Positions 46,874 through 56,026 are shown, numbered from the stretch's first letter. The stretch is 64,000 bases of DNA from Microbacterium esteraromaticum (GCF_028747645.1 NZ_CP118100.1:1240001-1304000); one strand, 5' to 3'. Notes: a model not told the origin generated them from the sequence alone. Made by a program: numbers and translations.

Positions 46874-47308
46874 ATGTCCCACACCGCCACACGCAACCGC
46901 ATGACGGGCGTCGGCCGAGTGCTCGTCATCGTGTACGCCGTGATGGCGCTGGCGGCCACCGGGCGCAGCTTCGTCCAGATCGTCCGCCGCTTCGACGAGG
47001 CCCCGCTCGCCTATACCCTTTCCGCCGTTGCCGCGGCGGTCTACATCCTTGCCACCCTCGCTCTCGTGCTCGCGGATCGACCCGGGTGGTACCAGGTGGC
47101 GTGGGTGGCCATCGTCTTCGAGCTCACCGGCGTGCTTGTGGTGGGAGCGTTGAGTCTGCTCGTGCCGTCGCTGTTCGGACACGACAGCGTGTGGTCGTAC
47201 TTCGGCATGGGATACGTGTTCGTCCCGCTCGTGCTGCCGGTCTTCGGTATCTGGTGGTTGCGACGCAGCCGTCAGCACCCCGTCGCGGTCGGTGAGGAGC
47301 ATTCGTGA
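46874..47308 (+). CDS. Membrane protein between truB and ribF
   Basis: 144 residues with four hydrophobic helices and a basic C-terminus (WWLRRSRQ). ATG 46874 is preferred because GGAG stands 6 nt upstream; ATG 46862 would overlap that site. The stop overlaps the ribF GTG (GTGA). A leading IVYAVMALAATGRSFVQIV segment resembles other small actinobacterial membrane proteins of unknown role. Confidence 0.7.
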   Translation: MSHTATRNRMTGVGRVLVIVYAVMALAATGRSFVQIVRRFDEAPLAYTLSAVAAAVYILATLALVLADRPGWYQVAWVAIVFELTGVLVVGALSLLVPSLFGHDSVWSYFGMGYVFVPLVLPVFGIWWLRRSRQHPVAVGEEHS

Positions 47309-48249
47309 TCGTCTTCCGTGACCCCGCCGAGGTGCCGGCCGATTTCGGTCGCACCGTCGTCGCCATCGGCAAGTTCGATGGCGTGCACGTCGGACACCAG
47401 GCGATCATCCGCAAGGTGCAAGAGGATGCCCGCGCCATCGGCGCACGTGCCGTCGCGGTGACCTTCGACCGCAACCCCCTCGAGGTGCTGCGCCCGCAGC
47501 TCTGCCCCGACAATGTGGTGTCGCTGGATCGCAAGCTCGAACTGCTCGGAGAGAGCGGGCTGGATGCAACGCTCGTGCTGACCTTCGACAGCGCACTGGC
47601 GTCGGTCCCTGCCGAGGAGTTCGTCCGCACGATCCTCGTCGATGCGCTGCGCGTCGCCACGGTGCTCGTCGGCGAGGACTTCCGATTCGGCAACGGCGGT
47701 GCGGGAACACCCGAGCTGCTGAAGCACATGGGGCCGGAGCACGACTTCTCGGTGGATGTCATCGGCGATGTGTTCCCGCAGGGGGAGGGGCGACGGGTCT
47801 CGTCGACGTGGATCCGCGAACTGCTCGCGGCCGGCGACGTCGCGCAGGCTGCGATTGTGCTCGGACGCCCGGTCGCCGTCTCGGGTGAAGTCGTGCACGG
47901 TCTCAAGCGCGGGCGTGAGCTCGGCTTCCCGACGGCGAACCTGTCCGAGACGGTGGATGCGCTGATCCCCGCAGATGGGATCTACGCCGGCTGGATGACC
48001 GACCATACGACTGGGGTGCGGTATCCCGCCGCGATCTCGGTGGGCACCAATCCGACCTTCGACGACGTGTCGCGCCGGCAGGTCGAGGCGCACGTGCTCG
48101 ACCAGGACGGTCTCGACCTGTACGGTCATCGTGTCACGGTGGAGTTCACCGCTCATCTGCGCGGCATGGTCGCCTTCGAAGGCATGGCCGCACTGATCGA
48201 TCAGATCGCAGCGGACGTCGCGGACGCACGAGCGCGCCTCGGCCTCTGA
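47305..48249 (+). CDS. ribF: Bifunctional riboflavin kinase/FAD synthetase
   Basis: 314 residues. The N-terminal FAD synthetase domain (about 1-180) has the nucleotidyltransferase motif GKFDGVHVGHQA and the RRVSSTWIRELLAAG segment. The C-terminal riboflavin kinase domain (about 185-310) has LKRGRELGFPTANL. It makes FMN and then FAD from riboflavin. GTG overlaps the preceding stop. In many genomes ribF is followed by rpsO; here an SNF2 helicase follows. Confidence 0.95.
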   Translation: MIVFRDPAEVPADFGRTVVAIGKFDGVHVGHQAIIRKVQEDARAIGARAVAVTFDRNPLEVLRPQLCPDNVVSLDRKLELLGESGLDATLVLTFDSALASVPAEEFVRTILVDALRVATVLVGEDFRFGNGGAGTPELLKHMGPEHDFSVDVIGDVFPQGEGRRVSSTWIRELLAAGDVAQAAIVLGRPVAVSGEVVHGLKRGRELGFPTANLSETVDALIPADGIYAGWMTDHTTGVRYPAAISVGTNPTFDDVSRRQVEAHVLDQDGLDLYGHRVTVEFTAHLRGMVAFEGMAALIDQIAADVADARARLGL

Positions 48250-48317
48250 TCACGCTCTGAGCCGCGGTTCCATGGACGGTGCGGTGTCGTTTCTGTCGAT
48301 ATCCGGCGCACATGTCG

Positions 48318-48323
48318 TAAACT
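48318..48323 (+). promoter_or_regulatory. Candidate -10 for the SNF2 helicase and its structured leader
   Basis: TAAACT would start transcription near 48330, giving a leader of about 130 nt. The leader holds complementary segments GGTGCT/AGCACC and a small CCGAAG/CTTCGG hairpin (48420-48435) ending 19 nt before the ribosome site. The rest of the 214-nt gap shows no gene. Confidence 0.4.
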
Positions 48324-48463
48324 TGGTACCGGTGCTGATCGACGGCCGCGCAACGCGCAGATCGAGCACCTGCATCCGCACGGTCCTGGCTGGCGCCACA
48401 CGCGGATGACCGCAACGGACCGAAGGCCCCTTCGGCGCTTCGGCACACACGCTCAGGAGGAGC

Positions 48464-50605
48464 ATGCCGACCACGGCAACCGCCGCACCGCGGCGCAAGA
48501 AGACCTCTCGTCGCGACGACGAGGCACCACTGATCCCGATCCTGGCGCGCAAGGTGCGCGAGATCGAGGCGAAGGCCCAGCGTTCGAAGCTCGGCCCCAC
48601 TAACCGCGTCAAGTTCCAGGTCATAGCCTTTCTGGTGCGCGAGGAGCGCGCCCGGGTCAAGGCTGATGCGGAACTGACCGACGCGGCCCGCGTCGAACTG
48701 CTCAAGCGTCTCGACGGCGTGGCCACGATTCTGGCGAAGACCGCGGCTCGTGACACTTCGCTGATCCAACTGCTGGAGGCCGACCAGGCGGCATCGCCGG
48801 TGGCAAAGCGCATGCGTCGCGATTGGTTGCTGGAGTCGGGCGCCGAGCTGGCGCCCGAGGAGCTCGTCATCACCGACGTGGCGCCGACGCGCGCGCCCAT
48901 CGTGCCCGCGGCGATTGCCGAGAAGCAGGTGACGCCGCCCTCGGTCGAGTCGCGCCAGCTCGCCAACCCGTTCCTCGCGCCGGATCTGACGCCGCGCCCC
49001 GCCGCGGTGCCGCGTCGGCGACTGGACGGCTGGGAGCTCATGGGCCCGCTGTACAAGGCGTTCGAGTCGGGGGCTGGCGGGGGAGCGGCGACCATGGATC
49101 TGCCGCCCACGCCCGAGTACGATCACATCTCGCCGAAGGGGCGCGAGGTGATGGTGCACCAGTCTCGCTTCGTCGAGGCCGTGCGCGCGGGACACCGCAG
49201 CTTCTTGCTTGCCGACGAGCCCGGACTGGGCAAGACCGCGCAGTCGGTGCTCGCGGCGTCGGTGGCGGGCGCGTATCCGTTGCTGGTCGTCGTGCCGAAC
49301 GTGGTGAAGATGAACTGGGCCCGGGAGGTCGAGCGGTGGACGCCGCAGCGGCGCGCGACGGTGATCGCGGGTGACGGTGCCGACATCGATGCCTTCGCCG
49401 ATGTGTTCATCGTCAACTACGAGATCCTCGACCGCCACCTCTCCTGGCTGGGCTCCATCGGGCTGAAGGGCATGGTGGTCGACGAGGCGCACTTCATCAA
49501 GAACCTCTCGTCACAGCGTTCCCAGAACGTGCTGGCCCTGGCGTCGCGCATCCGTGAGCGTGAGCGCAACCCGTTGATGCTGGCACTGACCGGTACCCCG
49601 CTGATCAACGACGTCGAAGACTTTGACGCGATCTGGCGCTTCCTCGGCTGGACGAACGGCGAGAAGCCGGGACCCGAGCTGATGGAGAAGCTGGATGCCA
49701 CGGGCCTGACCCCCGCCGACAAGACCTTCTACGCCGAGGCACGCGAGGCCGTGATCTCGATGGGTATCGTCCGCCGCAAGAAGAAGGACGTCGCAGCGGA
49801 TCTGCCCGACAAGCTCGTCGCCGATCTGCCCGTGCAGCTGGACGACGAGTTCGGCCGCAGCATCCGCCAGGCCGAACGCGAGCTGGGCGAGCGGATGGCC
49901 GCGAAGTACCGGCGCATCATTGAGGCGCGCGGAGACCGGCCCGGAGCGGTCGCGCACGGCGAGCTCGATGACGACATCGTGCGCCTGGTCGCCCACAACG
50001 AGCTTGAAGAGTCGAAGGCCGCCGGCACCGGCGGCGACAACGTCTTCACGATGGTGCGGCGGATCGGCCAGGCCAAGGCGCAGCTGGCGGCCGACTACGC
50101 TGCACAGCTGCAGCGCTCGGTGCAGAAGGTCGTCTTCTTCGCCAAGCACGTCGATGTCATGGACCAGGCAGAGGCGCACTTCGCCGCGTCGGGCATCAAG
50201 GCCGTTTCGATCCGCGGTGACCAGAGCACGCCGGCGCGGCAGCAGGCGATCGATGCGTTCAACACCGACCCTGAGGTCGGCATCGCCGTGTGTTCGCTGA
50301 CCGCGGCGGGCGTCGGCGTGAACCTCCAAGTGGCATCGAACGTCGTGCTGGCCGAGCTGAGCTGGACGGCTGCCGAGCAGACCCAGGCGATCGACCGCGT
50401 GCACCGCATCGGTCAGGACGAACCGGTGACGGCGTGGCGCATCATCGCCGCCCACACTCTTGACACGAAGATCGCTGAGCTGATCGACCAGAAGCAGGGG
50501 CTGGCTGCCAGGGCTCTCGACGGCGAGGCGGCATCCGCCGAGCCGAGCGAGTCGGTGCAGATGGCCGCGCTGATGCATTTGCTGCGCGACGCGCTCGGCG
50601 CCTGA
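48464..50605 (+). CDS. SNF2-family DEAH helicase/ATPase
   Basis: 713 residues. The first 220 residues are basic and poorly conserved. Motif I is LADEPGLGKTAQ near 250 (Pro in place of the usual Met), motif II VVDEAHFIKN near 340, motif III LTGTPLIN, motif V SLTAAGVGVNL and motif VI DRVHRIGQ. It is smaller than RapA and lacks the Zn-finger SWIM domain of many bacterial SNF2 proteins. It probably remodels protein-DNA complexes or RNA polymerase; no methyltransferase or nuclease neighbour suggests a restriction role. AGGAGG precedes the ATG. Confidence 0.88.
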   Translation: MPTTATAAPRRKKTSRRDDEAPLIPILARKVREIEAKAQRSKLGPTNRVKFQVIAFLVREERARVKADAELTDAARVELLKRLDGVATILAKTAARDTSLIQLLEADQAASPVAKRMRRDWLLESGAELAPEELVITDVAPTRAPIVPAAIAEKQVTPPSVESRQLANPFLAPDLTPRPAAVPRRRLDGWELMGPLYKAFESGAGGGAATMDLPPTPEYDHISPKGREVMVHQSRFVEAVRAGHRSFLLADEPGLGKTAQSVLAASVAGAYPLLVVVPNVVKMNWAREVERWTPQRRATVIAGDGADIDAFADVFIVNYEILDRHLSWLGSIGLKGMVVDEAHFIKNLSSQRSQNVLALASRIRERERNPLMLALTGTPLINDVEDFDAIWRFLGWTNGEKPGPELMEKLDATGLTPADKTFYAEAREAVISMGIVRRKKKDVAADLPDKLVADLPVQLDDEFGRSIRQAERELGERMAAKYRRIIEARGDRPGAVAHGELDDDIVRLVAHNELEESKAAGTGGDNVFTMVRRIGQAKAQLAADYAAQLQRSVQKVVFFAKHVDVMDQAEAHFAASGIKAVSIRGDQSTPARQQAIDAFNTDPEVGIAVCSLTAAGVGVNLQVASNVVLAELSWTAAEQTQAIDRVHRIGQDEPVTAWRIIAAHTLDTKIAELIDQKQGLAARALDGEAASAEPSESVQMAALMHLLRDALGA

Positions 50606-50622
50606 CCGTCACAGCACTCCGA

Positions 50623-50659
50623 GAGGGCGTTAAGAACAATTGTTCTTGACGCCCTCTTT
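50623..50659 (+). terminator. Long hairpin terminator containing GAACAATTGTTC
   Basis: GAGGGCGTTAAGAACAA (50623-50639) pairs with TTGTTCTTGACGCCCTC (50640-50656) over 17 positions with one G-U; TTT follows. In DNA the centre is a perfect 16-bp palindrome AAGAACAATTGTTCTT. It lies 17 nt after the helicase stop. Confidence 0.8.
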
Positions 50660-50766
50660 GCGTCTCATGCGGAGGATTTGCTCAAGAAGTTGGTATCGAT
50701 GCATGTTGTCGTGCAAGATCATCGGTTTTCATCGCCTCTGGAATGGCATCCGCCCGTCCTGCCCAC

Positions 50767-50772
50767 TAGTGT
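50767..50772 (+). promoter_or_regulatory. Candidate -10 (TAGTGT) for pfkA
   Basis: TAGTGT implies a start near 50779 and a leader of about 52 nt before ATG 50831, which has GAAGG upstream. No good -35 is visible. The remaining gap holds the helicase terminator and nothing else recognised. Confidence 0.35.
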
Positions 50773-50830
50773 CGAGAGCGGGCAGCGTCGCCTCATCTCT
50801 TTTCCATTCCTGAAGCGCGAAGGCGGCAGC

Positions 50831-51859
50831 ATGAAGATCGGTATTCTCACCAGTGGCGGCGACTGCCCCGGCCTGAACGCCGTCATCCGTGGAATCGTCC
50901 TCAAAGGCACGACCGCGTACGACCTCGAGTTCGTGGGTATCCGCGACGGCTGGCGCGGCGTCGTCGACGGCGACATGTTCCCGCTCACCCGTCATGAGGT
51001 CAAAGGCCTGTCCAAGGTCGGCGGCACGATCCTCGGCACCAGCCGCACCAACCCCTACGAAGGGCCGCGCGGCGGTGCGGAGAACATCGCCCGCACCCTT
51101 GCCGATCACGGGATCGACGGCATCGTCGCGATCGGCGGTGAGGGCACGCTCGCCGCGGCCGACCGCCTCGCCAAGGACGGCATCAACGTACTCGGCGTCC
51201 CGAAGACCATCGACAACGATCTACGCGCCACCGACTACTCGTTCGGCTTCGACACGGCCGTGAACATCGCCACCGACGCGATGGATCGGCTGCGCACCAC
51301 GGGCGACTCGCACCAGCGCTGCATGGTGGCCGAGGTGATGGGCCGTCACGTGGGCTGGATCGCGCTGCACGCCGGTATGGCGGCGGGTGCGCATGTCATC
51401 TGCATCCCCGAGGTGCCGATGTCGATGGACGAGATCTGCGCCCTGGTCACCAGCGCCTCCGATCGCGGCCGCGCTCCGCTCGTCGTCGTCTCGGAGGGGT
51501 TCACGCTGACGGGTATGGAAGAGGCCTACAGCGACAAGGGGCTTGACGCGTTCAACCGGCCGCGTCTCGGTGGCATCAGCGAGATTCTGGCTCCCGAGAT
51601 CGAGCGACGCACGGGCATCGAGACGCGGTCGACCGTGCTCGGGCACATCCAGCGCGGAGGTTCGCCGTCCGGCTTCGACCGGGTGCTCGCCACGCGCCTG
51701 GGCCTGCACACCGCAGACGCCCTGGTCGACGGCGACTGGGGGCAGATGGTTGCGCTGCGCGGCACCGACATCGTCCGGGTGCCGTTCGCCGAGGCTCTCG
51801 GTGAGCTCAACACCGTTCCGGTGGCCCGCTACGAAGAGGCGGCGGCGCTGTTCGGCTGA
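50831..51859 (+). CDS. pfkA: 6-phosphofructokinase
   Basis: 342 residues, opening with MKIGILTSGGDCPGLNAVIRG, the PfkA N-terminus. The phosphoryl-donor region GGEGTLAAADRLA (about 102-114) has Gly at the position that is Asp in PPi-dependent enzymes, while PKTIDND near 123-129 has Lys where E. coli PfkA has Gly. This Gly/Lys mix is found in actinobacterial group III ATP enzymes, so ATP use is likely but not proven. AEVMGRHVGWIALHAG and HIQRGGSPSGFDR complete the substrate site. Commits glucose to glycolysis. Confidence 0.93.
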   Translation: MKIGILTSGGDCPGLNAVIRGIVLKGTTAYDLEFVGIRDGWRGVVDGDMFPLTRHEVKGLSKVGGTILGTSRTNPYEGPRGGAENIARTLADHGIDGIVAIGGEGTLAAADRLAKDGINVLGVPKTIDNDLRATDYSFGFDTAVNIATDAMDRLRTTGDSHQRCMVAEVMGRHVGWIALHAGMAAGAHVICIPEVPMSMDEICALVTSASDRGRAPLVVVSEGFTLTGMEEAYSDKGLDAFNRPRLGGISEILAPEIERRTGIETRSTVLGHIQRGGSPSGFDRVLATRLGLHTADALVDGDWGQMVALRGTDIVRVPFAEALGELNTVPVARYEEAAALFG

Positions 51860-51899
51860 GCGCCTGGCGTTCCAGCATCCGCCGCCCCGTCGTCGGTTC

Positions 51900-54035
51900 T
51901 CAGTCCTCCTGGTCGGTGCCGGCCTGGTCGGTATCGGCCAGGCCGAGCACGTCCAGCATCCACGCCAGTTCGAACGCACGATCCTTCCACGCGTTGTAGC
52001 GGCCGCTGACGCCGCCGTGGCCGGCGGACATCTCACAGCGCATCAGCACATCCGAGGCGCCCGCCTCGCGCAGCCGAGCCACCCACTTGGCGGGCTCGAC
52101 GTACAGCACGCGGGTGTCGTTCAATGAGGTCACCGCAAGGATGCGCGGGTAGTCGACACCGTCGCGGACGTTCTCGTAGGGCGTGTACGACTTCATGTAC
52201 GCGTACACGTCGGCATTGTGCAGCGGGTCGCCCCACTCGTCCCACTCCACGACGGTGAGCGGCAGCGACGGGTCGAGGATCGACGTCAGCGCGTCGACGA
52301 ACGGCACGCCCGCCACGATGCCGGCGAACAGCTCGGGCGCCAGGTTGGCGACGGCGCCCATCAGCAGGCCGCCGGCGCTGCCGCCCTCGGCGACCATGCG
52401 CTCGGGCGTCGTCACGTCCGTGTCGATCAGGTGCCGGGCGCAGGCGACGAAGTCGGTGAAGGTGTTGCGCTTGTGCAGTTCCTTGCCGTCCTCGTACCAG
52501 TGCCGTCCCATCTCGCCGCCGCCGCGCACGTGCGCCACGGCGAAGACCACACCGCGGTCCAGCATCGACAGGCGCATGGAGGAGAATCCGGGGTCGATGG
52601 AGTGCTCGTACGATCCGTAGCCGTACAGGTGCACGGGGCGGATGCCGTCGCCGGGTTCGCCGAACGAGCGTTTCCACACCAGTGAGATCGGCACCTGCAC
52701 GCCATCGGGCGCGGTGGCCCACACCCGACGCTGGCCGTACTGCTCGGCGTCGTACCCGCCGAGCACGGGCTGCTGCTTGCGGATGTGCTGCTCACCGGTC
52801 GCGACGTCGAGTTCGAGCACCGTCGACGGCGTCACGAACGACGTGTAGCCCATCCGCAGGAACGGCTGGTGCCATTCGGGATTGCCGCCGAAATAGGCCG
52901 CGTACAGCGGCTCTTCGAAGGTGATCTGCTGCAGTTCGCCGGTGCGCAGGTCCATCAGCGCGGTGCGGGGCAGACCCTCGCTGCGGTACTCGACGGTCGC
53001 GAAATCGCGGAAGCAGTCGACATCCAGCAGGCGTCGCCCCGGGGTGTGCGGAAGCAGCACCTGACGTGCGCCGTCGGGAGCATCGGCGGCCACAGAGACA
53101 AGCTCGAAATCGAGGGCGCCGTCGTTGTGCAGGATCAGCAGCCGGTCCTCGCCGTCGACGACGGCGTGGTCGGCGGCGTACTCGACGCCGTCGCGTCGTG
53201 GCCAGATCACGCGGGGCTCGGCGGTGAGGTCGGCGAGGTCGACCAGCAGTTCCTCCGAGGAGATCTTCGAGCCGACGTCGATCAGCAGGTATTTCTTGCT
53301 GCGCGTGATCCCGGCGCCCAGCCAGAACCTCTCGTCCGGCTCGTGGAACAGCCGCACATCCGCATCAGCGTCCGTGCCGATCCGGCGCAACCACAGTGCG
53401 TCCGGACGCCACGCCTCGTCGCGAGTGGTGTAAAGGACGCCGGTGCCGTCGGGCGTGAAGAACGCCTGCGCAGTGTTCTCGATCGGCGTGATGAGCGCTT
53501 CACCGGTGGCGAGGTCACGCACATGCACGGTGTAGAGCTCGGAGCCCTCGACGTCGACCGACCACAGCAGCCTGCGGCCATCGTCAGAGGCATCGAAGGC
53601 GCCCAACGAGAAGAAGTCGTGCCCCTCGGCCTCGGCGTTGCCGTCGAGCAGCACCTCTTCGCCGGGGACCGGTACGCCGGGTTCGAGGACGGGGGGAGTC
53701 CAGTCGTCGCCGGTCGCCGCGGTACGGCACTGGATGCCGTATTGCGCGCCCTCTTCGGTGCGGCCGTAGAACCACCAGTCGCCGCGCCGTGTCGGCACCG
53801 ACAGATCGGTCTCGAGTACGCGGGCGCGCACCTCGTCGAACAGGCGCTCGCGCAGTGGCGCGAGGTGCGCGGTACGGGCGTCGGTGTGCGCGTTCTCGGC
53901 GTCGAGGTGGTCGCGTACCTCGGCGTCGTCCTTTGCGCGGAGCCATTCGTAGTCGTCGACGAAGACGTCGCCGTGATGAGTGCGGGTGATGGGGCGTCGG
54001 GCCGCGACCGGCGGCTGGATGCTGGATTCGCTCAC
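51900..54035 (-). CDS. Oligopeptidase B (prolyl oligopeptidase family S9)
   Basis: 711 residues. A seven-bladed propeller (about 70-420) precedes the alpha/beta-hydrolase domain. The triad is Ser in GGSAGGLLMGA near 547, Asp in SLNDTRVLY and His in SAGHGGVSGRY. The EWGDP segment resembles that of oligopeptidase B, which cuts after Arg or Lys in peptides. No signal peptide, so it is cytosolic. GTG start 6 nt after TAGCGT. It converges on pfkA with 40 bp between stops. Confidence 0.91.
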   Translation of the reverse strand: MSESSIQPPVAARRPITRTHHGDVFVDDYEWLRAKDDAEVRDHLDAENAHTDARTAHLAPLRERLFDEVRARVLETDLSVPTRRGDWWFYGRTEEGAQYGIQCRTAATGDDWTPPVLEPGVPVPGEEVLLDGNAEAEGHDFFSLGAFDASDDGRRLLWSVDVEGSELYTVHVRDLATGEALITPIENTAQAFFTPDGTGVLYTTRDEAWRPDALWLRRIGTDADADVRLFHEPDERFWLGAGITRSKKYLLIDVGSKISSEELLVDLADLTAEPRVIWPRRDGVEYAADHAVVDGEDRLLILHNDGALDFELVSVAADAPDGARQVLLPHTPGRRLLDVDCFRDFATVEYRSEGLPRTALMDLRTGELQQITFEEPLYAAYFGGNPEWHQPFLRMGYTSFVTPSTVLELDVATGEQHIRKQQPVLGGYDAEQYGQRRVWATAPDGVQVPISLVWKRSFGEPGDGIRPVHLYGYGSYEHSIDPGFSSMRLSMLDRGVVFAVAHVRGGGEMGRHWYEDGKELHKRNTFTDFVACARHLIDTDVTTPERMVAEGGSAGGLLMGAVANLAPELFAGIVAGVPFVDALTSILDPSLPLTVVEWDEWGDPLHNADVYAYMKSYTPYENVRDGVDYPRILAVTSLNDTRVLYVEPAKWVARLREAGASDVLMRCEMSAGHGGVSGRYNAWKDRAFELAWMLDVLGLADTDQAGTDQED

Positions 54036-54041
54036 CGCTCC

Positions 54042-54047
54042 ACGCTA
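54042..54047 (-). promoter_or_regulatory. Leaderless-type -10 (TAGCGT) for oligopeptidase B
   Basis: Minus-strand TAGCGT, GGAGCG (6 nt), GTG 54035. Confidence 0.55.
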
Positions 54048-54094
54048 CCGGAGGCGAGTTGACCGGCTCCGGTCGGGGTGGGAGGATTCTCACG

Positions 54095-54127
54095 GGTTAA
54101 CACACGCTGAACCCACGGTGAACTCTT
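54095..54127 (+). promoter_or_regulatory. Pho-box-like array of three 11-bp direct repeats
   Basis: GGTTAACACAC, GCTGAACCCAC and GGTGAACTCTT follow one another without gaps. Reverse-complemented, GGTGAAC is GTTCACC, the core of actinobacterial PHO boxes, and 11-bp phasing is their rule. It lies 55 nt upstream of the phosphate transporter start, the place expected for PhoP control. Confidence 0.7.
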
Positions 54128-54181
54128 CGTTCGTCACGCCGATTCCTCGGCACGTCCCTCAAGCCCCAACGAAAGAGACCG

Positions 54182-55645
54182 GTGGAAACCGCAGCCCTCA
54201 TCGTCGTGCTGGTCATCGCGCTGGCACTGTTCTTCGACTTCACGAACGGATTCCACGACACCGCGAACGCCATGGCGACACCGATCGCCACCGGAGCGCT
54301 CAAGCCGAAGACAGCGGTGCTCCTGGCTGCGCTGCTCAACCTCGTCGGCGCGTTCTTGTCGACGGAGGTCGCCAAGACCGTCTCGGGTGGCATCGTGCGC
54401 GAGGACCAGATCGACTTGTCGATCATGCCGCAATTGATCTTCGCCGGTCTGATCGGCGCGATCACGTGGAACATGCTCACCTGGCTGCTGGGGTTGCCCT
54501 CCAGCTCGTCGCACGCCCTGTTCGGCGGTCTCATCGGCTCGACGCTCGTGGGTGTCGGCCTGAGCGGAATCAACTTCGGCGTCGTGATGTCGAAGGTCAT
54601 CCTGCCCGCGCTGATCGCCCCGCTGACCGCCGGCATCATCGCGTTCCTCGCGACCAAGATCGCGTACTCGATCACGCGCCGCTACGACGGCAAGCCCGAC
54701 GGGCGCGATGGATTCCGGTGGGGGCAGATCTTCACCTCGTCGCTGGTCGCCCTCGCCCACGGCACCAACGACGCGCAGAAGACGATGGGTGTCATCACCC
54801 TCGCTCTGATCACGGTGGGCTGGCAGACGGGCGATCCGACGTCCGACGACTATCACAACCCCGAGTTCTGGGTGATCGCGGCATGCGCGTTCACGATCGC
54901 GCTCGGTACCTACCTGGGCGGATGGCGCATCATCCGCACGCTCGGCAAGGGGCTGACCGAGGTTAAGCCCGCGCAGGGCTTCGCGGCCGAGAGCTCCACG
55001 TCCGCGACGATCCTCGCCTCGAGCGCGCTCGGTTTCGCGCTCTCGACCACGCAGGTCGCCTCCGGTTCTGTGATCGGTTCTGGTCTGGGGCGTCGCGGCG
55101 CGATCGTGCGCTGGCGCACCGTCGGCCGCATCGGTATCGGGTGGCTGCTCACGCTCCCTGCGGCCGGCGCCGTCGGCGGCCTTGCCGCCTGGCTGGTCGT
55201 GCTCTGGGGCAACGTGGGCGTGCTGATCGACGCGATTCTCGCCCTCGTGATCATCGTGGGCCTCTACCTGTACTCGCGCCGAGATGAGGTCAACGCCTCC
55301 AATGCCATGAGCGACGTCGCCGATTCCGGTCACGCCGTGGATGTTCCCGAGGTGCCCGGCCCCACACGCCGTGCCAGCCGCATGGAGCTGGTCCGTGCCC
55401 TCGACCGTGCCGAGCGTAAGGCCGATGAGGCCGAGAAGGCCGCGCGCCGAGCCAAGAAGCTGAAGAAGAACGGCGGCTCGCCCTCTGAGCTCAAGGCGGC
55501 GCGGAAGGCGGCCGATCGCGCAGCGTCCAAACACGCCGAAGCGCAGCAGGCGGCTCAGGAGTGGGAGGTGCTCAGCGCCAGCCGGCGTGCTCGGGCCGAA
55601 CTCGCCGAGTGGGATTCTTCTGCTGATGAGGAGGTGCAGCGATGA
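54182..55645 (+). CDS. PiT-family inorganic phosphate transporter
   Basis: 487 residues. About ten membrane helices include the two family signatures FDFTNGFHDTANAMAT (about 14-29) and LAHGTNDAQKTMG (about 196-208). It imports phosphate, usually as a metal complex, driven by the proton gradient. After the membrane part (about 400-487) comes a cytosolic Ala/Lys/Glu/Arg-rich coiled coil. GTG 54182 follows GAAAGAGA. Stop overlaps the next ATG (ATGA). The upstream Pho-box-like array fits phosphate-controlled expression. Confidence 0.93.
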   Translation: METAALIVVLVIALALFFDFTNGFHDTANAMATPIATGALKPKTAVLLAALLNLVGAFLSTEVAKTVSGGIVREDQIDLSIMPQLIFAGLIGAITWNMLTWLLGLPSSSSHALFGGLIGSTLVGVGLSGINFGVVMSKVILPALIAPLTAGIIAFLATKIAYSITRRYDGKPDGRDGFRWGQIFTSSLVALAHGTNDAQKTMGVITLALITVGWQTGDPTSDDYHNPEFWVIAACAFTIALGTYLGGWRIIRTLGKGLTEVKPAQGFAAESSTSATILASSALGFALSTTQVASGSVIGSGLGRRGAIVRWRTVGRIGIGWLLTLPAAGAVGGLAAWLVVLWGNVGVLIDAILALVIIVGLYLYSRRDEVNASNAMSDVADSGHAVDVPEVPGPTRRASRMELVRALDRAERKADEAEKAARRAKKLKKNGGSPSELKAARKAADRAASKHAEAQQAAQEWEVLSASRRARAELAEWDSSADEEVQR

Positions 55646-55977
55646 GCGTCGACATCGATTGGGGTGCGTTCCTGAGTGTGTTCCTGGCCGCACTGGCGGG
55701 GGCCGGTATCGTCGTCACCTTCTACGCGCTGGGGCTGCGTCTGCTCGTGCGCGGCGGGCGCGCGCCCGTCGTCGGGCCGGTGGAGTTCACGGATGCCATC
55801 ACGATCGTCTCTGACAAGGAGATCCGCCGCGCCGAGAAAGCGGCTGCGAAGGCAGCCAAGCGCAGCCCTCTGACAGAGGGACAGCGGATGCTGGCGCGCG
55901 TGGGCGCATACACGTGCTTCGCGGTCTGCGGGGCCGCAGTGATCGGCGGCGTGCTGGTGATCGTCATCGCGCACTGA
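55642..55977 (+). CDS. Small membrane protein coupled to the PiT transporter
   Basis: 111 residues with two membrane helices (about 9-33 and 86-108) joined by a basic Ala/Lys-rich loop (EKAAAKAAK). The ATG overlaps the transporter stop. Translational coupling suggests an accessory subunit, perhaps contacting the coiled tail of the transporter, but this is inference. No known domain is visible. Confidence 0.75.
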   Translation: MSVDIDWGAFLSVFLAALAGAGIVVTFYALGLRLLVRGGRAPVVGPVEFTDAITIVSDKEIRRAEKAAAKAAKRSPLTEGQRMLARVGAYTCFAVCGAAVIGGVLVIVIAH

Positions 55978-56020
55978 CACGACGCGCCGCGGCACAGGCG
56001 TTCGGGACCGAACGCGGACC

Positions 56021-56026
56021 TACGCT
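56021..56026 (+). promoter_or_regulatory. Leaderless-type -10 (TACGCT) for the phosphodiesterase
   Basis: TACGCT, GGACGC (6 nt), ATG 56033. Confidence 0.6.
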
